Positions 16,269 to 23,961 of a stretch of DNA of 64,000 bases are shown here, one piece after another (position 1 is the first letter of the stretch; every line of letters begins with the position of its first letter). This stretch comes from Gelidibacter sp035515035. Its GTDB lineage: Bacteria > Bacteroidota > Bacteroidia > Flavobacteriales > Flavobacteriaceae. The position numbers and the translations under genes are program-made. The stretch lies in the NCBI RefSeq assembly GCF_035515035.1, contig NZ_DATJCA010000021.1, forward strand, positions 17,424 to 81,423. Direction: 5' to 3'. The notes below the pieces were generated by a model. That model was not told where the DNA came from, searched no databases, and saw only the letters and a list, made by a program, of their open reading frames with translations.

Positions 16269-17486
16269 ATGCCTTTATTTGTGATTGACTTCATCAAACT
16301 AAATCTAATCAATACGGACTTCGACTATATCGAAACGCACCCGCTATTAGATTTTATGATGGAGGTCAACACTAAGACTGGAGAACTTAAAAACGTTAAA
16401 AAAGCATATTACAAAGGTTTGGAATTTCGACTTTACGAACCAACGGAAAAAACAAACTCCAGGCGTTTAACATTAGAAGGTAGTTTGCATAAGTACTGGA
16501 ATAATGGCGCACACAATTTTAATGATTTTGGAATTAATGAACTCGATGAGGTTTTGAATGATTTAAAAGAATGCTTCAATATACTGCAAAGCAACTGCGT
16601 TTTAAGAACCTTAGAGATAGGCGTAAACATAGAACCACCCTACAAGACAAAGACAATCTTAAATCAATGCTTACTTCATAAAACCGACCGCCTAAAATGG
16701 ATCTACACCAAAGACGAAGGCAACTACATTCAAAGCAAACACCAACGCCATATAATAAAGATTTACGATAAACGCACTCACTACAAAAACAAAGGTTTCA
16801 CTATTGACAAAGAAATACTAAGGTTTGAAATAAAATATACTAAGATGAGGTATCTACACAGTAAAGGAATTTACAGCCTTAACAATCTACTAAATTACGG
16901 CTTGCACCACTTCAAAACTGATTTATTAAAAGAATGGGATAACGTTCTAATATGTGATAAATCCATAATCAGTAAAACGAAATACAAAGACCAGTACGAC
17001 AATATTAATTTTTGGTTAGACCTCAACTATAATAACTTCAAATACCATAGAAACAACCTAAAACGATTAACAGCAAAACAACCCGACAACATCAAAAAAA
17101 AGATTGCTGATTTGATTAAAAAGAAGTGTGAAATTCTAAATACCAATACTACCCAAATTAACCCTTTATATATACGGTTAAAAACGGTAGTTTCCACCTC
17201 AACAAATACGGATCAAAACAGACGTTTCTGTAAGGTCACTAATTTGAACATTTCAATGCAGAAAGTTGATAGTATTTTATTGTCACATACTGGATTGAGA
17301 TACTACCACAAAACCGATAAGAAAATATACAAAGAGGTTAAAAATAAATACCTATCCAAACTTTGGATTAATGCAGATCATGCAACGCAAATAAAACAGA
17401 TAGCACATAACATTAGGTGCAAAAGTTCCAACACCATGACCAGCAGAAAACGAAAACACAACCCTTTGCAGATGGAACTGTTTTAA
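16269..17486 (+). CDS. Probable replication initiation protein (Rep_trans / phage-Rep-like)
   Basis: 405 residues. The order of short blocks matches rolling-circle initiators of the Rep_trans and filamentous-phage type: LTLEGSLHKYWN near 68, VLRTLEIGVNI near 110 (the R-x-D/E-lxxD-like segment), HIIKIYDKRTHY near 158, ILRFEIKYTKM near 182. The C-terminus is very basic (CKSSNTMTSRKRKHNP) and may bind DNA. It would nick an origin strand and start unidirectional synthesis, either for excised-circle replication or for mobilisation. The non-coding tail just downstream is a fitting target. Sequence is divergent, so family assignment is moderate. Confidence 0.6.
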   Translation: MPLFVIDFIKLNLINTDFDYIETHPLLDFMMEVNTKTGELKNVKKAYYKGLEFRLYEPTEKTNSRRLTLEGSLHKYWNNGAHNFNDFGINELDEVLNDLKECFNILQSNCVLRTLEIGVNIEPPYKTKTILNQCLLHKTDRLKWIYTKDEGNYIQSKHQRHIIKIYDKRTHYKNKGFTIDKEILRFEIKYTKMRYLHSKGIYSLNNLLNYGLHHFKTDLLKEWDNVLICDKSIISKTKYKDQYDNINFWLDLNYNNFKYHRNNLKRLTAKQPDNIKKKIADLIKKKCEILNTNTTQINPLYIRLKTVVSTSTNTDQNRRFCKVTNLNISMQKVDSILLSHTGLRYYHKTDKKIYKEVKNKYLSKLWINADHATQIKQIAHNIRCKSSNTMTSRKRKHNPLQMELF

Positions 17487-17942
17487 GAATTGCGTACCCA
17501 GTACGCGCACGCGCGAGAATAGAGCCTAATTAATTGCCAATGTGACGAACCAATAGTAGAAAACCTAAGTATTCCTAAGGTTAAGAATACTGGAATCATG
17601 GCAAACAAAAATCTAAAATCGAAACAGTACGCCCGCACCCGCGCCCGCGCGCGTAGTTGCCAAATTGCACTAAGGTTTTATAGTCAAGGTTGTATCAAGG
17701 GTAAAACAACAAGATAGCAACAAGGGTAATCTAAAACGGTCGGAATTGGTCGGTTTAATACCAGAGAATTACAGAGGTTAAAAAATAGTGAGAATTAGCG
17801 AGTTTGAAACAATGAGTTAACAGTGAGTTAACAGTGAGATTAAAATGTTTATGGTTAGGATTAGTAAGGTTTAAAATACTCGGAATTACTCGAATTAATT
17901 TTATACGGAATATTACGGAAAAACACCCTTTAGAAAACCAAT

Positions 17943-17960
17943 CGTACAAAAATCGTACAA
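17943..17960 (+). promoter_or_regulatory. candidate integrase arm-type sites, right end
   Basis: CGTACAAAAATCGTACAA, identical to 12735-12752 near the left end and in the same orientation. It lies 57 bases from the right attachment repeat. Confidence 0.6.
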
Positions 17961-17973
17961 TTCATTGAAACAA

Positions 17974-18010
17974 AAAACCTCAACTATCTAATTTATAAGA
18001 TGTTGAGGTC
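17974..18010 (-). terminator. tRNA-Leu terminator supplied by the element
   Basis: CCTCAAC (17977-17983) pairs with GTTGAGG (18002-18008). On the minus strand the stem is followed by a T-rich run, directly downstream of tRNA-Leu. It replaces the original terminator left at 12545-12573. Confidence 0.55.
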
Positions 18011-18016
18011 TCCCTA

Positions 18017-18038
18017 AGTACTCAAGGCGGGACTTGAA
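18017..18038. repeat. right attachment site within tRNA-Leu
   Basis: Perfect copy of 12578-12599. It covers the acceptor strand, T stem and part of the T loop of tRNA-Leu, so integration leaves the tRNA intact. Confidence 0.9.
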
Positions 18039-18102
18039 CCCGCACGTCCTAATGGACACAGGATTTTAAGTCCGGCGTGTCTACCGATTCCACCACTTGA
18101 GC
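18019..18102 (-). tRNA. tRNA-Leu (UAA)
   Basis: 84-nt class II tRNA without encoded CCA. Acceptor GCTCAAG pairs with CTTGAGT (G1-U72 wobble). The anticodon loop CTTAAAA gives UAA, the variable arm is GTCC-ATTA-GGAC, and the T arm is GCGGG-TTCAAGT-CCCGC. The anticodon stem has one C-U mismatch (CCGGA/TCCTG). Integration site of the adjacent element. Confidence 0.95.
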
Positions 18103-18178
18103 AAATGCATAAAGTACTCATTGCTTTAAACAACGTCCCGCAGCTGCGGAATCCATACTTTAGCTTTTTTTGGTATTG

Positions 18179-18251
18179 AGCGAAAAACGGGATTCGAACC
18201 CGCGACCTCCACCTTGGCAAGGTGGCGCTCTACCAACTGAGCTATTTTCGC
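18179..18251 (-). tRNA. tRNA-Gly (GCC)
   Basis: 73-nt cloverleaf. Acceptor GCGAAAA/TTTTCGC, anticodon stem CCACC/GGTGG with loop TTGCCAA giving GCC, T arm GCGGG-TTCGAAT-CCCGT (one G-U wobble pair). Reads toward tRNA-Leu, so both may share a transcript. Confidence 0.96.
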
Positions 18252-18362
18252 ATTAGTGCAATTAAATTAAAGAACGACTTCCGACCTCTATCGGATTGCG
18301 AGGGCAAATTTAATACATTTCTTAGAATTGCAAAGCCTTTTGAACAAAAAAAGACGTTTTTT

Positions 18363-20975
18363 TTATGCGCGTTTCTTTTTCAACAACATACGCTTAATTT
18401 CATTCAATTTCATAAGTGCTTCAACTGGGGTCAAAACATCAATATCGATATTGACAATTTCTTCCTTAATCTGCTCTAATAAAGGGTCATCTAAATTAAA
18501 AAAGCTCAATTGCATGTCGCTTTCAAGAGTACGCACCTTATTGGTCAACTCTTCACTACTATGCGACTTTTCTAATTGCTTCAAAATTTTATTCGCACGA
18601 TGAATGACTTGTTGTGGCATTCCTGCCATTTTAGCCACATGGATTCCAAAACTGTGCTGGCTACCACCTTCTACCAACTTTCTTAAGAAAAGCACATTCT
18701 TTTTCAATTCTTTAACGGACACGTTGAAATTTTTGATGCGCACGAAGGTTTCGGTCATCTCATTCAATTCGTGGTAATGAGTCGCAAATAAGGTTTTGGG
18801 CTTACTGGGGTGCTCGTGCAAATACTCACTTATGGCCCAAGCAATGGAAATACCGTCATACGTACTTGTTCCACGACCAATTTCATCTAATAAGACCAAA
18901 CTTCTCTCAGAGATATTATTTAAAATGGAAGCCGTTTCATTCATCTCGACCATAAAAGTAGATTCCCCCATCGAGATATTATCACTGGCTCCTACCCTCG
19001 TAAATATTTTATCGGTCAATCCTATTATAGCATGCTCGGCCGGCACGAAACTTCCCATTTGCGCCAATAGCACGATTAAGGCCGTTTGCCTTAAAATAGC
19101 CGACTTACCAGACATGTTAGGGCCGGTGATCATAATGATTTGTTGCTTTTCCCTGTCTAAATAAACATCATTGGCAATATAAGGTTCCCCGAGTGGCAAT
19201 TGCTTTTCAATAACGGGGTGTCTTCCGTTTTTGATATCTAAAGCAAAAGTCTCATTGATTTCAGGACGTGTGTATTTATTTTCAAAAGCCAATTGGGAAA
19301 ATCCGCATAAACAATCCAATTGGGCAATTAAGGCTGAATTTTTTTGTACAGGTTTAATAAATTGACCGACCCAAAGCACCAATTCAGAAAATAGTTGTTG
19401 CTCAATAGCTAAAATACGCTCCTCCGCACCAAGTATTTTTGTTTCGTATTCTTTTAACTCTTCCGTGATATAACGCTCTGCATTTACCAAGGTTTGTTTT
19501 CTGATCCAATGCTCGGGTACTTTATCGCGATGACTGTGGCGCACTTCTATATAATAACCATATACATTATTGGAGGCTATTTTAAGTGAAGTGATGCCAG
19601 TTATTTCACTTTCACGCCGTAACATCGCATCTAGGTAGTCCTTCCCAGAGGTTGACAAAGACCTCAGTTCTTTCAATTCCGGAGAAAAATCAGAACAAAT
19701 AGTATTCCCTTTTAAAATGTTTACGGGTGCTTCTTCATTTAATGTGGCTTTGATACGTTGGCGCAACTCTTCACATAACTCCAAACTATCACCAATATGC
19801 TGCAAGGCTTTATTATTGGTTTTTTGCGTGAGTGCTTTTATGGGTACAATGGCTTCTAGGGCATTTTTTAATTGTACGACTTCTCTAGGAGAAATTTTAA
19901 CGGTCGCCACCTTTGAAATCAACCGCTCAATATCATTAATATATTTGATCTGATTCTGAATTTTTTTCAAAATTACGGCATCGTCCAAGAGATACTGGAC
20001 CACTTCATGTCGCTGATTTATTTTATCCAGGTCAATGAGTGGCAAGGCCAACCAACGTTTCAACAAACGTCCGCCCATGGGTGAAATTGTGCGATCAATT
20101 ACATCAATCAACGTCACTGCGTTTTGATTGTAAGATTGATACAATTCCAGATTTCTAATGGTGAACCGATCCATCCAAACGTGATCATTTTTGGCAATGC
20201 GCTGGATGCTTGTAATATGCTGTAGCCTATGATGTTGGGTTTCACTCAAATAGTGCAACACAGCTCCGGAAGCAACAATACCTTCATATAATTCTTCAAT
20301 CCCAAAACCTTTCAAGGATTTGGTTTGAAAATGCTTGAGCAGGGTTTCCGTGGCATAATCATCTTGAAATACCCAATCTTCCATATAGAATGTATGAAAA
20401 TCAGTACCAAAAGTTTCTCTAAACTCATTGCGTTTTGGTTTGGAAATTAAAACCTCGCTCGGTCTAAAGTTTTGAAGTAATTTATCTACATATTCCGCAT
20501 TGCCTTGGGATATCAAAAACTCACCTGTAGACACGTCTAAAAAAGATACACCAATCAAGTTTTTACCAAAACAGACGGCTGCCAAGAAATTATTGGATTT
20601 GGAATGTAAAATATCATCGTTCAAAGCCACTCCAGGCGTTACCAATTCTGTCACCCCACGCTTGACAATCGTTTTTGTTTGTTTAGGATCTTCCAATTGA
20701 TCGCAGATAGCCACGCGACAACCGGCTTTGACCAATTTTGGCAAATAGGTGTTTATGGAGTGGTGTGGAAATCCTGCCAGTTCTGTTTCACTATCACTTC
20801 CAGCACCGCGTTTGGTCAAAATAATATCCAATATTTTGGACGCTTTCACCGCATCCTCTCCAAAGGTTTCGTAAAAGTCGCCCACCCTAAAAAGCAATAA
20901 GGCATCAGGATACTTTGCTTTTATAGCATTGTATTGTTTCATTAACGGAGTTTCCTTTTTTACTTTTTTTGCCAA
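18363..20975 (-). CDS. mutS: DNA mismatch repair ATPase MutS
   Basis: 870 residues, full length. The N-terminal mismatch-recognition domain has the Phe-x-Glu motif in DFYETFGEDA near 35. Connector, lever and clamp domains follow. The ABC ATPase has Walker A TGPNMSGKS near 615, then STFMVEMNE and Walker B SLVLLDEIGRGTSTYDG. It recognises base mismatches and small loops and recruits MutL. Followed on the same strand by tRNA-Gly and tRNA-Leu. Confidence 0.97.
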   Translation of the reverse strand: MAKKVKKETPLMKQYNAIKAKYPDALLLFRVGDFYETFGEDAVKASKILDIILTKRGAGSDSETELAGFPHHSINTYLPKLVKAGCRVAICDQLEDPKQTKTIVKRGVTELVTPGVALNDDILHSKSNNFLAAVCFGKNLIGVSFLDVSTGEFLISQGNAEYVDKLLQNFRPSEVLISKPKRNEFRETFGTDFHTFYMEDWVFQDDYATETLLKHFQTKSLKGFGIEELYEGIVASGAVLHYLSETQHHRLQHITSIQRIAKNDHVWMDRFTIRNLELYQSYNQNAVTLIDVIDRTISPMGGRLLKRWLALPLIDLDKINQRHEVVQYLLDDAVILKKIQNQIKYINDIERLISKVATVKISPREVVQLKNALEAIVPIKALTQKTNNKALQHIGDSLELCEELRQRIKATLNEEAPVNILKGNTICSDFSPELKELRSLSTSGKDYLDAMLRRESEITGITSLKIASNNVYGYYIEVRHSHRDKVPEHWIRKQTLVNAERYITEELKEYETKILGAEERILAIEQQLFSELVLWVGQFIKPVQKNSALIAQLDCLCGFSQLAFENKYTRPEINETFALDIKNGRHPVIEKQLPLGEPYIANDVYLDREKQQIIMITGPNMSGKSAILRQTALIVLLAQMGSFVPAEHAIIGLTDKIFTRVGASDNISMGESTFMVEMNETASILNNISERSLVLLDEIGRGTSTYDGISIAWAISEYLHEHPSKPKTLFATHYHELNEMTETFVRIKNFNVSVKELKKNVLFLRKLVEGGSQHSFGIHVAKMAGMPQQVIHRANKILKQLEKSHSSEELTNKVRTLESDMQLSFFNLDDPLLEQIKEEIVNIDIDVLTPVEALMKLNEIKRMLLKKKRA

Positions 20976-21244
20976 TGGATTTGTATTTTTTAGTGGTATT
21001 TTTGACCTGAATATCAGGACTGCTAAGGTACTTATTATTTGAGGGTTTGGAAAACGCCAAGTGCAGAAGTTATTTACATTTAATGAACGGGGTAGTCCTT
21101 AATAAATTCACGAATAATTATTTCAAAGAATCGCGCAGAGGTTTAAGGTGTGACGCGGAGAATTATGAGAGATTTATATGACATTCGGGGATTTATGACG
21201 AAATTTAAGAGATTTGCACATTCAGCTGAATTGGCGTGTTATTG

Positions 21245-21277
21245 AAACCTCTCAGGTTTTGAAAACCTGAGAGGTTT
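21245..21277. repeat. 16-bp-arm perfect palindrome
   Basis: Arms 21245-21260 and 21262-21277 around a single G; core CCTCTCAGG/CCTGAGAGG. Too symmetric for a normal operator, and no gene ends next to it. Likely a dispersed palindromic repeat. Confidence 0.7.
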
Positions 21278-21524
21278 ATAAAACAATAAGATTCCCTCCC
21301 AATAACTATCGGAATTGTGGAGATGTAAAATAAACCACTATGAATTGGAAGCACATAGTTTTATATTGGCAGACTGAAAGTCTGCTTCGTGAAATAGCTG
21401 GTAAAGCATATGAAAAAACATATAATTATTCGTGTATTCGTGGCTAAAACATTTATAGAAACTAAAGTACTTGCAACCAAATTGTAGGGCTTTAACCTTT
21501 AACTATATAATAAATATTTAAGAG

Positions 21525-21544
21525 ATTCCCGCCTTCGCGGGAAT
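21525..21544. repeat. REP-like hairpin
   Basis: ATTCCCGC/GCGGGAAT with loop CTTC, preceded by GAG. Related copies occur at 45771-45787 (degenerate) and 63851-63868. Confidence 0.65.
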
Positions 21545-21559
21545 GGACATATACTTTCA

Positions 21560-22090
21560 ATGAGAAAACTAAAAAACAGCGAACTCGACCGATTGAGCGT
21601 TGATGAATTTAAAAGCACAGAAAAAACACCGATTATTATTGTTCTAGACAATATTAGAAGCTTAAATAATATAGGTTCAGTGTTTAGGACCTCAGACGCT
21701 TTTTTAGTGGAAAAGATTTACCTGTGTGGCATTACCGCAAAACCACCTCACAAGGACATCCATAAAACAGCTTTGGGAAGCACCGATACTGTGGCTTGGG
21801 AATATGTTGAAAATACCCTGGATGTAATCCAAAAACTCAAAGCTGATCAGGTTATTGTCGCTTCCATTGAACAAGCAGAACAATCGGTAATGCTTAACGA
21901 CTTTACACCTCAACCAAATTCCACATATGCCCTGGTATTTGGCAATGAAGTGAAAGGCGTGGCTCAAAGCGTAGTAAGTGCCAGTGATCTGGTTTTGGAA
22001 ATTCCGCAATTTGGGACGAAACATTCGTTGAATATCTCCGTGAGTTGTGGTCTTGTGGTTTGGGATGTGTTTTGTAAGATGAAAGCATGA
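21560..22090 (+). CDS. SpoU/TrmH-family RNA 2'-O-methyltransferase
   Basis: 176 residues, a minimal SPOUT methyltransferase without the N-terminal substrate domain. Motif 1 is NIRSLNNIGSVFRTSDAF (Asn and Arg conserved), motif 2 ALVFGNEVKGV near 130, and motif 3 LEIPQFGTKHSLNISVSCGLVVWD near 147, which together form the AdoMet knot. It methylates a ribose in tRNA or rRNA; the target is uncertain because TrmH, TrmL and RlmB relatives look alike. Confidence 0.9.
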   Translation: MRKLKNSELDRLSVDEFKSTEKTPIIIVLDNIRSLNNIGSVFRTSDAFLVEKIYLCGITAKPPHKDIHKTALGSTDTVAWEYVENTLDVIQKLKADQVIVASIEQAEQSVMLNDFTPQPNSTYALVFGNEVKGVAQSVVSASDLVLEIPQFGTKHSLNISVSCGLVVWDVFCKMKA

Positions 22091-22125
22091 AGCTAATATA
22101 AATTTGACAATCTGCTATTTCAAAA

Positions 22126-22464
22126 ATGGACTCCAAAAGAAAAGCACTTCTTGCCACTGAATATAAAATCGAAAATATAAAAAACCAAGCAGGGTATTTT
22201 GTCAGGAATCTATGGAAGGTTATCAGTTTCGGGATTTTCATATCATTTTGGGCCCCAACTTACCATACTTCAGTTGCTGGATTCAGAAATAAATCGGCGC
22301 TCCAAGTAAGTGACTATAGTTATCTTGCTCTAGTTGTGATGACCGCATTTGGCTATACGGTTTTTTGCTTCATGGGTCATTATATATGGAGTTGGCAAGA
22401 CAAAAAGCAATTGAAATCTTTAATTGAAAAGAAAGAGCAACTTGAAAAGGAATTATCAGTTTAA
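22126..22464 (+). CDS. Two-helix membrane protein, unknown function
   Basis: 112 residues. Membrane segments lie near 29-50 (VISFGIFISFWAPTY) and 68-90 (LALVVMTAFGYTVFCFMGHYIW). The C-terminal tail KKQLKSLIEKKEQLEKEL is a short coiled coil. ATG start 36 bases after the methyltransferase gene, probably co-transcribed. No family recognised. Confidence 0.65.
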   Translation: MDSKRKALLATEYKIENIKNQAGYFVRNLWKVISFGIFISFWAPTYHTSVAGFRNKSALQVSDYSYLALVVMTAFGYTVFCFMGHYIWSWQDKKQLKSLIEKKEQLEKELSV

Positions 22465-22522
22465 GATATATTATAAAATTATTTTATGACCATTCTCTAC
22501 TTCGTGCTCCAAGCTTCCCACT

Positions 22523-23674
22523 TCAAGCTTCTTTTTTTTTACAAATCTCCTCTAAAATCCATAAATAATCCGCTCGATTTTCAACAAAATCCCGATCTGA
22601 AATATCAATGATCTTGACGTTGAGTTCCGTCTGATTTTTCAAAAATTCAAGATACCCCGTATTGATCTTTTCGAGATAATCGTTTTGAATATTCTGTTCA
22701 TAATCACGACCGCGTTTTCTAATGTTCTCTTGTAAGCGGCTTGTATTTTGGTATAAATAAACATATAAATCGGGTTTGGCGATGTCTTTATACATTAAAT
22801 AAAAGAGCCTTCGGTAGAGCCTAAATTCATCCTCCGGTAAGGTTATCTTAGAAAAAATCAACGATTTATAAATGTCATAATCGCTCACCATAAAATCCTT
22901 GAACAAATCCAACTGCGATAAATCATCACTGATTTGCTGGTAGCGATCCGCCAGAAACGACATTTCCAAAGTAAAGGCATAGCGCTGGGGCTCTTCATAA
23001 AACTTGGGCAAAAATGGGTTGTCTGCAAAACGTTCCAAGATCAATTTTCCGTTAAAATCATGGGAAATCTGATTTGCCAAACTTGTTTTTCCTGCACCAA
23101 TATTCCCTTCAATAGCAATATAATCAAAATCTCCAAAGCCATAGGTCTTCATTGGGTTCTTTAGCCATATATTAATGGGCTCAATGACACTTTGATCGTC
23201 GCATGTTTCTAAAAGTTGCGAAACCGACGTCCTCAGTTTGGGATGCATCATTTTTGGGGCAATATCATATAAAGGTTGCAGTACAAATTTGCGTTTGTGC
23301 ATTTGAGGGTGTGGCGTCGTAATTAATTCCGAAGCGATGCTACCGTCATCATAAAAAATCACGTCCAAATCAATCGTTCTGGATTCATAAATATCACTCA
23401 AATGCCGTGTGCGCCCAAGCTCAGTTTCAATGTCTAAAAGTTTGACCATAACTTCTTCGGCAGAAAAATGGGTGTCAACAAAAACACAGGCATTATAAAA
23501 ATATTCGGCAGTCGCCCCTTCTTCAAATCCCAAAGCTGGCGTATTGTAAACCCTTGAAATAATATTGATTTTACCGATGCGCTTAAAAATAAGGTCAATA
23601 GCGTCTTGCAGATGCTTTAATCGGTCGCCTTTATTGCTGCCAAGTGCGATGTAAACTTTATGCGGTTGATTCAT
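22523..23674 (-). CDS. folK: HPPK / deoxynucleoside kinase fusion
   Basis: 383 residues from ATG 23674; the frame continues upstream only to a TTG. Residues 5-160 are 6-hydroxymethyl-7,8-dihydropterin pyrophosphokinase: YIALGSNKGDR, TPALGFE, RTIDLDVIFYDD and PHPQMHKRKFVLQPL, a folate-pathway step. Residues about 180-380 are a P-loop deoxynucleoside kinase: Walker A EGNIGAGKTS near 190, LERFADNPFL, a DRYQQ helix and the Arg-rich lid NIRKRGRDYEQNI, for salvage of deoxynucleosides. One polypeptide thus joins folate synthesis to dNTP supply. Confidence 0.93.
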   Translation of the reverse strand: MNQPHKVYIALGSNKGDRLKHLQDAIDLIFKRIGKINIISRVYNTPALGFEEGATAEYFYNACVFVDTHFSAEEVMVKLLDIETELGRTRHLSDIYESRTIDLDVIFYDDGSIASELITTPHPQMHKRKFVLQPLYDIAPKMMHPKLRTSVSQLLETCDDQSVIEPINIWLKNPMKTYGFGDFDYIAIEGNIGAGKTSLANQISHDFNGKLILERFADNPFLPKFYEEPQRYAFTLEMSFLADRYQQISDDLSQLDLFKDFMVSDYDIYKSLIFSKITLPEDEFRLYRRLFYLMYKDIAKPDLYVYLYQNTSRLQENIRKRGRDYEQNIQNDYLEKINTGYLEFLKNQTELNVKIIDISDRDFVENRADYLWILEEICKKKEA

Positions 23675-23961
23675 ATCTGATGCCAAAATAAAGAAAACAA
23701 AATCATTTTGTACGTAATTATCAGTGAAAAAATTATTTTAAAAGTGATGATTGTCATTCTTGTTGAGGTATCTTTATATATAGATTTCCCCTATTTATAA
23801 AAACTAATCTTGACTTAATGAAAAAAATAAATTACCTCTTAAAAAATTGCTAAAGTTTTATTAAACTTTAACATTTGCTCGACTTTTGCAATAAACTTTG
23901 CGTATATATACTTACTAACCTATACCCTTTTATTTTGTGAAAGGAATAACTAAATTTTTCA

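Larger units (their letters stand above)
17487..18016. other. 530-base structured non-coding tail; candidate origin region
   Basis: No convincing gene. It holds a 6-bp hairpin GCGTAC/GTACGC (17492-17506) and a 7-bp inverted repeat AGTATTC/GAATACT (17568-17574, 17585-17591). A G+C block of alternating CG steps occurs at 17626-17654 and a shorter one at 17501-17516. Direct doublets with 10-11 base period start at 17684, 17738, 17814, 17878, 17904 and 17943. This density of short repeats next to rep suggests an origin of replication or transfer plus recombinase arm sites. Confidence 0.55.
12578..18038 (+). mobile_element. 5.4 kb integrative element in tRNA-Leu(UAA)
   Basis: The element is bounded by perfect 22-bp direct repeats (12578-12599 and 18017-18038). 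The right copy is the 3' end of the intact tRNA-Leu gene. Inside, all genes run on the plus strand: tyrosine integrase, orphan 160-aa protein, RteC-like protein, excisionase-like HTH protein, orphan 138-aa protein, and probable replication initiator. A 530-base non-coding tail follows. No relaxase of a recognised type, no conjugation genes and no phage structural genes are visible. Best reading: a small integrative mobilisable element or replicon-derived satellite. Confidence 0.88.
20976..21559. other. 584-base gap with three palindromes, no gene
   Basis: Between the divergent mutS and the methyltransferase gene. It contains a 16-bp-arm palindrome (21245-21277), a 7-bp-arm hairpin GCAGACT/AGTCTGC (21369-21385) and a REP-like hairpin (21525-21544). 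No open frame longer than chance is seen. Probably accumulated repeat DNA. Confidence 0.7.

Noticed and set aside
17501..17516. CG-alternating block as a restriction-modification or Z-DNA signal
   Set aside because: Too short to support a claim on its own; reported only as part of the candidate origin region.
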